DNA from: JBFJKD01 sp038106145
GTDB lineage: Bacteria > Pseudomonadota > Gammaproteobacteria > Pseudomonadales > Porticoccaceae
DNA length: 64,000 nucleotides
NCBI GenBank assembly: GCA_038106145.1
Contig: JAYODD010000004.1
Span: forward strand, 124,001 to 188,000
Direction: 5' to 3'
Below are positions 47,401 to 54,941 of this stretch, piece by piece. Position 1 is the stretch's first letter. Each line of letters starts with the position of its first letter. The notes beneath the pieces are model-generated. The model was not told the DNA's origin, made no database searches, and worked only from the letters and a program-made list of their open reading frames with translations. Position numbers and translations under genes: made by a program.

Positions 47401-48604
47401 GGGCTGCATGGGCAACTGGCTGCGTCTCGGATTCGATAAGCATAACCATCTGGAAACACCAGGCGAATGGATCTCCACCGTGGTTAATAATCGCGCCGAT
47501 CGCATTCCGCGTTCGAAGGTGTTTGCTGCCATTATGGTCAATGATATTTGCGTCGATCGGCACCTGCTAATCGGTACAAATCTCGAGGGAATGCGCAGTT
47601 ATCTCGAAGAGGAATGGGAAAAAACCATGGCGGCCATTCCCTTTGACGACAACGGCGCGAGCTTCACCAACTGGTGTCGGCGCTTGCGTATTCCCATGAG
47701 TCTCGCGGAAGTTAACGGACGCCTGCGCGCCATGCTGGAAGGCATCGGGCAGGCCGCCCATCTCCCGGTCGCCGACGATTCCGAACTGACTCCTGCTCAA
47801 GTATCCGCGAAACTGACCAGTCTCAATGTCAGCGCACCCATCGCCGAGGATATAGCCAATTTCCACCAGCAGTATCTGGACGAATTTAACGCCTGCAAGC
47901 CCTTGCACCAACAACTGGCCGCTGGCACACAGGGCGAACTTGTCACCAGAGCCAAAGCGCAGTTATGGCAATGGTTCGACTCCCATCTTATTATTGTCCA
48001 CGATGCCCACGCCACGGGGGAACAGATCTTACATCGTCTGGTTTCCGCATCGCCACCGGGCTACCTGAACAAGTGCATGGGCATGCAAAACATCAAGGGG
48101 CCTGGACTCGATTTTATCTACCGCTGGCAATACTGGAACGAAGTGTACGCCGCCGGACAATCCCTGCTCAGTAACGATACCAATGTCGTTTCCCAGGGAC
48201 TGCGGCAATTATCCACGCTCAATGAATTTGGCCAGCTATCCGAAAATTACCTGTACCAGGTGTTTGCCGACTTAAAGGCGCGACCCGTGGCGCAAGATGA
48301 GTTTATTCAATCCAGCCTGGCAACCTTACAGGATGCGCTCGCCGCCAGAATGGCCAGTATCCACGACAGCATTAGCCACAGCGAGGCTAGCGACCATGGT
48401 GGTGGTCACGGTTGGCGTCAAAAGGTATTAGCCGTTACCGAGCAATTAATCGACGCGCTCGACGCCGTGCGCCGACGCAAACAGGCCGACGCCATTTACG
48501 TGGATCTGTGTGCCGGACATATCAGCCGATCCCGCGCGATTAATCTATTGCAGGCTTTGACCAAACGCCAAAAGGGCGGATGGCTCGGCGCGGCAAAAAA
48601 ATAA
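44459..48604 (+). CDS. HEAT-repeat protein fused to PgsB/CapB-like amide ligase
   Basis: 1381 residues. An N-terminal helical part with HEAT-like repeats (about 160-440; WDGDVRVRIDALRCLKNI, IDQSPYVRQGAAMAML) is followed by a less clear region, a membrane helix near 703-720 (ALFLVAITGLFVGRHLWM) and a PgsB/CapB ligase domain to about residue 1260. The ligase has the P-loop GTRGKS (741-746), then VVSKTTGCEA, FLWECMGLTP, TYPDHEDLQGP, FVNGHSANE and NNRADRIPRSK, in the same order as Bacillus PgsB (KTTGTDA, ECMA, EDHMD, FVNGFAAN, NCRADR). PgsB is an amide ligase of the Mur type that polymerises glutamate using ATP. The C-terminus is helical with a His/Gly-rich patch. The N-terminal fusion makes it about three times the length of PgsB (393). 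Ends the locus; mnmC begins 14 bases later. Confidence 0.8.
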   Translation: MTKRELRAFVQRLLTLAATPEQIRINRRSSDEIAQRFFNSPYCRERTYRYDSKRGAGLALASFLGNLLLNVQAELTQLNEDYQKFVDEYRGAPSDYHRRERILKYMAALGRSRRQLHLDRKAFARYFDYDAAVERFHVHYNRRERFLVVALGRLGAVAPYTLNAAELSGIETVNQWKRLRYPEILRDFILWDGDVRVRIDALRCLKNIIEHTEFPKTFRPVPENIQQFLHRCVLDTNQNTWLQCEALGLLALTSPAKIGPIAVQRLEEARAGDDMFPRRYICEQLSTVLPSATAQQILELAVIDQSPYVRQGAAMAMLEQPQLWHQPLLAQLALNDAEPAVRGTVLSRLHRICDWEKMSEFAITLLIKALRKDSNRFALRCALHGLPKVHAVFLGCQFLDQAKVLRQAAISVLTRINVESPHLSVRRTAAATREEIVGQASPAAQSLFAELGTRFKTSRPFQYRSVPNVEDELLGRSLARLAQHDFGFDVRTGRSATACRWQPFKFRLWRAIHEFRITASDKRQARSHTVGRVFYGKLSAPAARMAELSKTKVPGEPLFIPDEGDWRPFLPLLDQIISSVDHGWPTQPVKIFTCEGITYIDPPDSLWSRLRARLILSRNFETYADLRNWQEGAPYGPDTYLKKIGELGFNVRFQPYYAPSGKAYPANPAVTRFFSRALPLPVVEFGQDFRDYFVSVYQNSLRDLALFLVAITGLFVGRHLWMGALMRKARNRIPLVLGGWGTRGKSGTERIKAAVMNAMGYHVVSKTTGCEAMFLDGYHHGQLREMFLFRPYDKATIWEQVNVVRIAAQLGADVFLWECMGLTPAYVRILQRFWMRDDISTICNTYPDHEDLQGPAGYDIPLVMVNFIPPKGRLITSEEEMVPILQEGARRAQTEFKNINWLQAGLLTPDILERFPYQEHPYNIALVLEMCRSMGIDDGFALKAMADNVVADLGVLKVYPITTVRERRFEFVNGHSANERMGCMGNWLRLGFDKHNHLETPGEWISTVVNNRADRIPRSKVFAAIMVNDICVDRHLLIGTNLEGMRSYLEEEWEKTMAAIPFDDNGASFTNWCRRLRIPMSLAEVNGRLRAMLEGIGQAAHLPVADDSELTPAQVSAKLTSLNVSAPIAEDIANFHQQYLDEFNACKPLHQQLAAGTQGELVTRAKAQLWQWFDSHLIIVHDAHATGEQILHRLVSASPPGYLNKCMGMQNIKGPGLDFIYRWQYWNEVYAAGQSLLSNDTNVVSQGLRQLSTLNEFGQLSENYLYQVFADLKARPVAQDEFIQSSLATLQDALAARMASIHDSISHSEASDHGGGHGWRQKVLAVTEQLIDALDAVRRRKQADAIYVDLCAGHISRSRAINLLQALTKRQKGGWLGAAKK

Positions 48605-48617
48605 GCGCGGAGCATTT

Positions 48618-50735
48618 GTGGTCGCAACCGAATACGTACTATCCAATGCCCCGTTACAATGGCGCGACGAGCATCCGTACGCGCAAAAATTTGACGATAG
48701 CTATTTTTCTACCGCAGGCGCCATTGCCGAATCTCGCTACGTTTTTCTCGAGCAAAACCACCTTGCGCCGCGCTGGACAAATTTGACCGGAAATCAACAC
48801 TTCACTATTGGTGAAACCGGATTTGGCACCGGGCTTAATTTTCTAAATGCCGCAAAATTATGGAGTGAAATCGCCCCCGGCGACAGTACTTTGCATTTTA
48901 TTTCCGCGGAAAAATATCCGCTACACAGAAATGACTTGAAGAAAATCCTCGCCCCCTGGCGGGATCAATTACCGCTTGCTAATCTGCTTATCGATAATTA
49001 CCCACCTCCCGTACCAGGATTTCATCGCCTCAACTGGGCTGGTCACAATATCCGTTTAACCCTCCTGTATGGCGATGCGACGCAATGTTTCGAGCAACTG
49101 TGCGCCACCGATCACCCACTCTTCCAGCACGGTTCACACGCCATGGACGCATGGTTTCTGGACGGCTTTGCACCGGCGAAAAACCCGTCCATGTGGAGTC
49201 TGGAACTGTTTGCGACCCTGGCCCGGCTGAGCACCGAAAACACCACGTTCAGCACGTTTACGGCCGCCGGAAATGTTAGGCGTGGACTCGCGGAAGTTGG
49301 TTTCGACGTGAGCAAAGTGCCCGGCTTTGGTGCTAAAAGACATATGCTGAGGGGCATTATGCTACCGCGAGGAAACGCCACGCGGGAAAGTGCAGACCCG
49401 TTGGGCGACAACCCCCAACCCGCACCAGACACCGCACCGCGCCGACGGCAACGGACGGCAGGCCAGACACCCTGGTACCTGCCAGCGCGCGACGGCGGAT
49501 CAAGGCCAGGACCAACGAACGCTAAACGAGCCATTGTTGTCGGTGGCGGTATTGCCGGGTGCACCAGCGCCGCCGCACTCGCGCAACGGGGCTGGCAGGT
49601 GACACTACTGGAACGCAACAACCAACTGGCCACCGAAGCATCGGGAAATCCCCAGGCGATTATTTACCCCAAGCTATCCCTGCACCAGTCACCACTGTCG
49701 CGCTTTAACCTGCTGGCGCTCCTGTTTGCAAGTCGATTTTACCTGCCATTCTGGCAACATTCCGCTTTTGGCGTGCGTAGCGGCGTGGTAACTCTTGGCG
49801 ATACTTCCGCCCAGTTGGCGACGTTGCGACAATTGGGGGCACTGTACTCCAGCGTGCCCGAATTAGTGCGCTACGTGGAGGGCGACCAACTTGAGGCGGT
49901 CTGCGGCCTTGCGCTCAGCACCCAGGGTGGGCTGTTGTTTCCAGCCCTTGGCTGGATCAAACCGGGTGCCCTGTGCACTGCTTTGTGCGCGCACAAAAAC
50001 ATTCACATCGTCAACGGCACAGTGGATACGCTGGGCCACAGCGCAGATGGCTGGACGGTTGTCGACGAACAACGGCGCACCTTGGCCGCAGCACCGGTTG
50101 TGATCCTGGCCGCCGGTGTGGCAACCAAACGCTATGCGCAGACGCGAAATCTTCCCTTGAAAACCCTGCGTGGCCAGATCACACTCGTTCCAGCCACGAC
50201 TGCAAGCGCCCCATTGCGCACCGTTGTGTGCGGCAAGGGATACGCCGCCCCGGCCGTCGACGGGTGGCACAGTGTTGGCGCGACTTACAATCTGGACACC
50301 GACTCAGTGGCGGTGCGTGATTCTGATCATGGGATCAACCTGCAACAGCTGCACGCCACAGATACCGCACTGGGACACTTACTGGGCACAGCGCCACTCA
50401 ACTCCCTGCGCGGCCGCGCGGCTCTACGTTGCACCACGCCGGATTATCTACCGTTGCTGGGCCCAGCACCGGTATACGACGAGTTGGTCTCCACCTACGG
50501 CGCGCTGGCGCGGGATGCCCTCGCTGATATTCCTCACTGCGGTGCTTACTGGCCGGGTTTATATCTCAATTGCGGTCATGGATCCCGCGGCATGAGTTAC
50601 GCGCCGCTGGGCGCCGAATTAATCGCCGATCAAATCGAAGGGCTGGCACCGCCCCTGCCCCGCGATCTGGCCGTCGCCCTGAACCCGGCGCGATTTATTA
50701 TTCGCGATCTCAAACGCCATAAACTAACACCCTGA
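48618..50735 (+). CDS. mnmC: Bifunctional tRNA mnm5s2U methyltransferase/oxidoreductase MnmC
   Basis: 705 residues. Completes 5-methylaminomethyl-2-thiouridine at the wobble base. The N-terminal MnmD methyltransferase has FDDSYFS, the SAM motif GETGFGTGLNF and DAWFLDGFAPAKNP. A Pro/Arg-rich linker lies near residues 255-295. The C-terminal FAD oxidoreductase begins IVVGGGIAGCTSAAALA and continues through YPKLSLHQSP, with NCGHGSRGM near the end. The GTG start has GGAG 5 bases upstream and lies 14 bases after the PgsB-like stop, so it may be co-transcribed with it, although its function is unrelated. Confidence 0.95.
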   Translation: MVATEYVLSNAPLQWRDEHPYAQKFDDSYFSTAGAIAESRYVFLEQNHLAPRWTNLTGNQHFTIGETGFGTGLNFLNAAKLWSEIAPGDSTLHFISAEKYPLHRNDLKKILAPWRDQLPLANLLIDNYPPPVPGFHRLNWAGHNIRLTLLYGDATQCFEQLCATDHPLFQHGSHAMDAWFLDGFAPAKNPSMWSLELFATLARLSTENTTFSTFTAAGNVRRGLAEVGFDVSKVPGFGAKRHMLRGIMLPRGNATRESADPLGDNPQPAPDTAPRRRQRTAGQTPWYLPARDGGSRPGPTNAKRAIVVGGGIAGCTSAAALAQRGWQVTLLERNNQLATEASGNPQAIIYPKLSLHQSPLSRFNLLALLFASRFYLPFWQHSAFGVRSGVVTLGDTSAQLATLRQLGALYSSVPELVRYVEGDQLEAVCGLALSTQGGLLFPALGWIKPGALCTALCAHKNIHIVNGTVDTLGHSADGWTVVDEQRRTLAAAPVVILAAGVATKRYAQTRNLPLKTLRGQITLVPATTASAPLRTVVCGKGYAAPAVDGWHSVGATYNLDTDSVAVRDSDHGINLQQLHATDTALGHLLGTAPLNSLRGRAALRCTTPDYLPLLGPAPVYDELVSTYGALARDALADIPHCGAYWPGLYLNCGHGSRGMSYAPLGAELIADQIEGLAPPLPRDLAVALNPARFIIRDLKRHKLTP

Positions 50736-50764
50736 TCTGACCGCGCAAAATATAGGCCCGCGAC

Positions 50765-51394
50765 TCACCGTCTGAGCTGATTGCGGGCTTTGGCAAGCAT
50801 TTCCGCTGACCCGGAACCGCAGGTGATAATAGTCCGCATCGCCTCCTCCACGGAAACGCCGGGCAGTGCCTCGATACAGTCCCCTGGCAAATGATAGGTT
50901 ATGCCAGAAGTGGGAATCGGTGCCGTGGGCACATACACCGTGACGCCACCATCGGCGTGTCTACTGGTAACGATCGCCGTCACCACCACCGGCGACTGTA
51001 ATCCATAAATTTTTGCCAGCACCGGCTCGCCCTTAAGGATGCTGGCGCCACCGCTGCCCCCAAGCAATTCCAGCGTGATGGAGCGAATCGTTTTATAACC
51101 CGGCGCGACCTTGATCAGCGCACCTTCCACTCGTGTGTGCAGCCATTCACCCACACCGGTCTTTACAATCAGCCCGACCAGGAAACACCCCCCCAGAATA
51201 ATGCCCACCACCACCAGCGCCGCGACCAGATCGCTGAGGGCCGTGTGTTGCGCGACCAGGCTGGTGAGCGGACTGATCAAGTCCGCAACCAGGCGAAACA
51301 GCCATTGAAATATCAGTAGTAAGAGGGCCAGGGGCAGAATAACCGCCAATCCACCCAGCAGTGTCAAGGACAAAAAATTGCGTACTCCGAGCAT
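50765..51394 (-). CDS. DUF502 family membrane protein
   Basis: 209 residues from the ATG beginning MLGVRNFLSL; an upstream in-frame extension of 24 residues lacks family similarity. Two membrane helices (LGGLAVILPLALLLLIFQWL and a second near LVVVGIILGGCFLVG), then a soluble region with VTAIVTSRHADGG and the C-terminal family motif VYVPTAPIPTSGITYHLPGD. DUF502 proteins are widespread; no biochemical activity is established. The gene is convergent with mnmC, 29 bases between stops. Confidence 0.88.
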   Translation of the reverse strand: MLGVRNFLSLTLLGGLAVILPLALLLLIFQWLFRLVADLISPLTSLVAQHTALSDLVAALVVVGIILGGCFLVGLIVKTGVGEWLHTRVEGALIKVAPGYKTIRSITLELLGGSGGASILKGEPVLAKIYGLQSPVVVTAIVTSRHADGGVTVYVPTAPIPTSGITYHLPGDCIEALPGVSVEEAMRTIITCGSGSAEMLAKARNQLRR

Positions 51395-51769
51395 AACTGT
51401 ATTCCGTGTAATCGGGACCAAAAAAAAGTGGGCGGGAGATGAGACCAGGCGCACCGGGGTAATCATAACCCGAGTGCATCGATATGACCGCTAGTTCGCA
51501 ACAAACGGGTCGGGTTAGGATAGAAAGCAGTGCGCCGGTTCGTCGCGCATTCAATGCTAACGAGAACCCGGTTAGCTCCACCCTGCTTTCGCCAGATGGC
51601 TATTGCCACGCGCTGGATTCTACTCCAAGGTAGGGCTACACTACTTTTCGGTAGCAATACGCATGTCGACGTTATCCAAGCTAGGGTGAATGCAGTGAGC
51701 TCTACCTAGCAACAGCGCGGATATTCACCTGCCCGCCAATAAAATTTGCGAACGGAACGAGGCCACAGT
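51395..51769. other. 375-base divergent intergenic region
   Basis: Separates DUF502 from the amidohydrolase gene. No convincing open frame, RNA gene or repeat seen. It must hold the two divergent promoters; the only site I accept is the GAGG ribosome site before the amidohydrolase ATG. Confidence 0.6.
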
Positions 51770-52873
51770 ATGTCGAAACCGATTATTTCCGCGGACTCCC
51801 ATATTACTGAACCGCCGAATTGCTACACCGATTACATCGATCCGGCTTTTCGCGAGCGGGCCCCGCACATGATAGCCCACGAAAAATTTGGCGATATTTA
51901 TGTTATCGACGGTATGGATCAGCCAGTGCCCATGGGCCTGGTGGCTGCGGCTGGCAAGGATCCCGCGAGCCTGAGGGCGGGCGGCGCCAAATTCGACGAT
52001 TTACCTCGCAGCGGCTGGGACGCCCGTTATCGGGTTGCGGATCAGGAGCGGGATGGGGTGAGCGCAGAAATTGTCTACCCCACGGTGGGCATGATGCTGT
52101 GCAACCATCCGGATATGGCCTACAAATCCGCCTGCTTCGCGGCCTACAACCGCTGGCTGGAAAACTATCTGGCGGGCGCGCCCGACGGCCGCCTGTTTGG
52201 CCTTGGGCAAGTAGCCCTGCCTTCCGTCGCCGCGGGTATCAAGGAACTGGAAGACGCCAGAGCGCGTGGCTACGTTGGCGTTATGATGACAGGCAACCCC
52301 CCCGAGGCGGATTACGACGATCCCATGTACGATCCCCTGTGGGAGGCCGCCGTCGATCTCGGGCTGCCCCTGTCATTCCATATTTTGACCTCGAAAGCGG
52401 ATCAGCTGAATAATCAGCGCGGACCTAAAATCAACAGCTTCCTCGGCATTATGCGCGGTTGTCAGGACATTCTCGGCACCTTTGTCTTCGGTGGCGTATT
52501 TGATCGCCATCCGCGGCTAAAGGTGGTGTGCGCCGAGGCCGACGCCGGCTGGGTGCCCCACTATACCTATCGCATGGACCACGCTTACGATCGCCACCGC
52601 TACTGGATGAAAGCGCCACCCCTGGAAAAAATGCCCAGCGAATATTTCTTCGACAATATCTATCTCACCTTTCAGGACGACTGGACGGCTTTCAAGCACC
52701 GTAACGAGATGAATCCACGGCGACTCATGTGGGCCAACGATTTCCCCCACAGCGACTCCACCTGGCCCTGGTCGCAATCCATGCTCGGCGAGCACACTCA
52801 GGATATGAGCGAGGAGGAGAAAGACTGGATTCTCCACGACAATGTGGTGGAATGCTACAACCTGCCCCTGTAG
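51770..52873 (+). CDS. Amidohydrolase_2 family metal-dependent hydrolase
   Basis: 367 residues from the ATG with GAGG 7 bases upstream (a longer frame by eight codons exists). TIM-barrel hydrolase of the ACMSD-like Amidohydrolase_2 family: the first strand ISADSHITEP carries an Asp-x-His variant of the metal motif, with a later His in LPLSFHIL, and the barrel ends with MWANDFPHSDSTWP, including the conserved metal Asp. VCAEADAGWVPHYTYRMDH is a family signature. Members are decarboxylases or hydrolases of aromatic or amide substrates; the substrate is unknown. It lies 128 bases upstream of a second amidohydrolase and probably acts with it. Confidence 0.88.
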   Translation: MSKPIISADSHITEPPNCYTDYIDPAFRERAPHMIAHEKFGDIYVIDGMDQPVPMGLVAAAGKDPASLRAGGAKFDDLPRSGWDARYRVADQERDGVSAEIVYPTVGMMLCNHPDMAYKSACFAAYNRWLENYLAGAPDGRLFGLGQVALPSVAAGIKELEDARARGYVGVMMTGNPPEADYDDPMYDPLWEAAVDLGLPLSFHILTSKADQLNNQRGPKINSFLGIMRGCQDILGTFVFGGVFDRHPRLKVVCAEADAGWVPHYTYRMDHAYDRHRYWMKAPPLEKMPSEYFFDNIYLTFQDDWTAFKHRNEMNPRRLMWANDFPHSDSTWPWSQSMLGEHTQDMSEEEKDWILHDNVVECYNLPL

Positions 52874-53001
52874 GGTGAACCGCCCGCGGGTTGCCGCGTC
52901 TTCAGGCACTGCCAGTGACTGGATGAAAGCCTGTAACAACAGGGCGGAGATTGACTGATTCAGCGGGGGAGGAAACAGCTCCCGCGTAACGAGGATGGAA
53001 C

Positions 53002-54687
53002 ATGGACTACGATCTTAGAATTACCGGCGGCACCATCGTCGATGGCACCGGCGCGGCTGGTTACACCGGCGATGTCGGTATTCGCGACGGTCGTATTGTC
53101 GCCCTGGGGCAAGCGCCCGGCAGTGCCCGCCAATCCATAGACGCGCAGGGCCGCGCCGTCACCCCCGGATTTGTCGATATTCATACCCATTACGATGCGC
53201 AAATTCTGTGGGACCGCATGCTGACAATTTCCCCCTGGCACGGAGTTACCACGGTGGTGCTGGGAAATTGCGGCTTCGGTGTGGCGCCAACACGCCCCGA
53301 GCACCGGGATCTGATTGTGCGCACCCTGGAAAAAGTCGAAGGCATGAGCCCCGATGCGCTGAACGCGGGCATGGGCGAGGTCTGGCCATTTGAAACATTT
53401 CCGCAATATCTCGATGCCATCGAGCGGGCGGGCAGCGCGATTAACATCGGTGTGCTGATTGGCCACACCCCGACCCGACTTTACGTCATGGGTGAAGAGG
53501 CGACAGAACGGGAGGCGAATATCGACGAAGTGGAACGCATGCGCGCGATTGTTAACGAAGCTCTGGATGCGGGGGCCATAGGTTTCGCGACTTCCAAATC
53601 CCCTACCCACGTCGGTTATGGAGGACGCCCAATTCCGAGCCGGGTGGCGGCGTACGACGAAATTAAAGCCCTCGTATCAACCCTGCGGGGGCGGGATCAC
53701 GGCGTCCTCCAGGCCACGGCCGGGAAGGAATTGTGGTTCGACGAATACGCCGAACTGTGCGCGGAGTACGGCATCACTATTTCCTGGACGGCGATGCTCG
53801 CCGGCATGGTAAGCGCCGACGCTCATCGCGATCAGATGCGACGCACTGACGAGTTGGTGGCAAGGGGTTTTAATATCGTGCCGCAGGTAACGCCGCGGCC
53901 GCTGTATTTCGAGTTTCAATTCAAGGATCCCTTTCCGTTTGAAGCCCTGAGCGTCTTTCGACCGATCGCCGCCGCGGACGCGGCGGGCAAGACCAGGCTC
54001 TACGCGGATTCGGCATTTCGCGCCGCGGTGAAAGAAAAAATGGCGAACATTCGCCCCTCCTTCCAGCACGCCTGGGCCAATTCCATTATCTCCGTGTGCC
54101 CATCCCACCCTGAATACGAAGAGCGCACGGTCAGCGCCGTTGCCGCTGAGCTGGGTGTCGATAGTATTGACCTGGGTTTTGATCTCGCTCTGGACAGTGC
54201 CCTGGAAGCGCGCTTTCGCATGCCGGTGGCCAATACTAACGAAGCGGATGTGGGGGAACTCCTTGCCAACAAGAACGCGGTGATCGGTCTGTCCGACGCC
54301 GGCGCGCACGCCAGTCAACTGTGTGACGCCTGTTTACCCACCTATCTGCTGGGCCGCTGGGTGCGGGAAAAACAGGCCTTGTCCTTCGAAGAAGCTATTC
54401 GCATGCTCACTTCCCGACCGGCCGAAGTGTTTCGCATCGCCGACCGTGGCACGTTAAAGATAGGGGCACCCGCCGATGTGCTGGTTATCGACCCGCAAAC
54501 CGTTCACGCCGGAAAACTTGAAAGGGTCTACGATCAGCCAGCGGGGCAGGATCGCCTGATCGTGCAGGCCACCGGTATCGACGCGGTGGTAGTCAACGGT
54601 GTGTTGCTACGCCAACAGGGTATCGATCAGATCGACGTCACTGGCAAGTTACCCGGCAAGCTGCTGCGCGGTGGTCGCGCCGCATAG
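53002..54687 (+). CDS. N-acyl-D-amino-acid deacylase-like amidohydrolase (Amidohydrolase_3)
   Basis: 561 residues. The metal motif VDIHTHYDAQ (His61, His63) follows the small N-terminal beta domain. NCGFGVAPTRPEH and IGLSDAGAHASQLCDA match D-aminoacylase/dihydropyrimidinase-like COG3653 proteins, and the protein ends with the usual imidazolonepropionase-like C-terminal beta domain (DVLVIDPQTV). The substrate is unknown. Named D-aminoacylases remove the acyl group of N-acyl-D-amino acids, but many family members do not. The ATG has GAGG 8 bases upstream. Neighbour of the Amidohydrolase_2 gene. Confidence 0.87.
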   Translation: MDYDLRITGGTIVDGTGAAGYTGDVGIRDGRIVALGQAPGSARQSIDAQGRAVTPGFVDIHTHYDAQILWDRMLTISPWHGVTTVVLGNCGFGVAPTRPEHRDLIVRTLEKVEGMSPDALNAGMGEVWPFETFPQYLDAIERAGSAINIGVLIGHTPTRLYVMGEEATEREANIDEVERMRAIVNEALDAGAIGFATSKSPTHVGYGGRPIPSRVAAYDEIKALVSTLRGRDHGVLQATAGKELWFDEYAELCAEYGITISWTAMLAGMVSADAHRDQMRRTDELVARGFNIVPQVTPRPLYFEFQFKDPFPFEALSVFRPIAAADAAGKTRLYADSAFRAAVKEKMANIRPSFQHAWANSIISVCPSHPEYEERTVSAVAAELGVDSIDLGFDLALDSALEARFRMPVANTNEADVGELLANKNAVIGLSDAGAHASQLCDACLPTYLLGRWVREKQALSFEEAIRMLTSRPAEVFRIADRGTLKIGAPADVLVIDPQTVHAGKLERVYDQPAGQDRLIVQATGIDAVVVNGVLLRQQGIDQIDVTGKLPGKLLRGGRAA

Positions 54688-54941
54688 GCCTGGCCAGGGA
54701 CGGCTACGCCGGCTCGCGGTGTCCGCGCCAACGCAACCGGCAACGTCGACCCCGCACGTAACCGAGACACCTGTCCACCCGCGGCCGGTCTGGAAATATT
54801 GCCGGACAGTATAAAAACCTTCGTTCTGCCGCACCAAGGCCCCTATACTCCGCGTCGGTGCAGCTCACTACAAAATTACGGTATGATCTGCTCAGCCTGT
54901 TAACTTGTTGCCAGTATTTTCACAACGCGAAAATTCAACCC

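Noticed and set aside
27294..48604. Classical pgsBCA or UUP1/7TM/ATP-grasp glutamate ligase systems
   Set aside because: There is no PgsA and no ATP-grasp or transglutaminase fold in these seven proteins; the ligase is Mur-like. The locus fits neither known layout.
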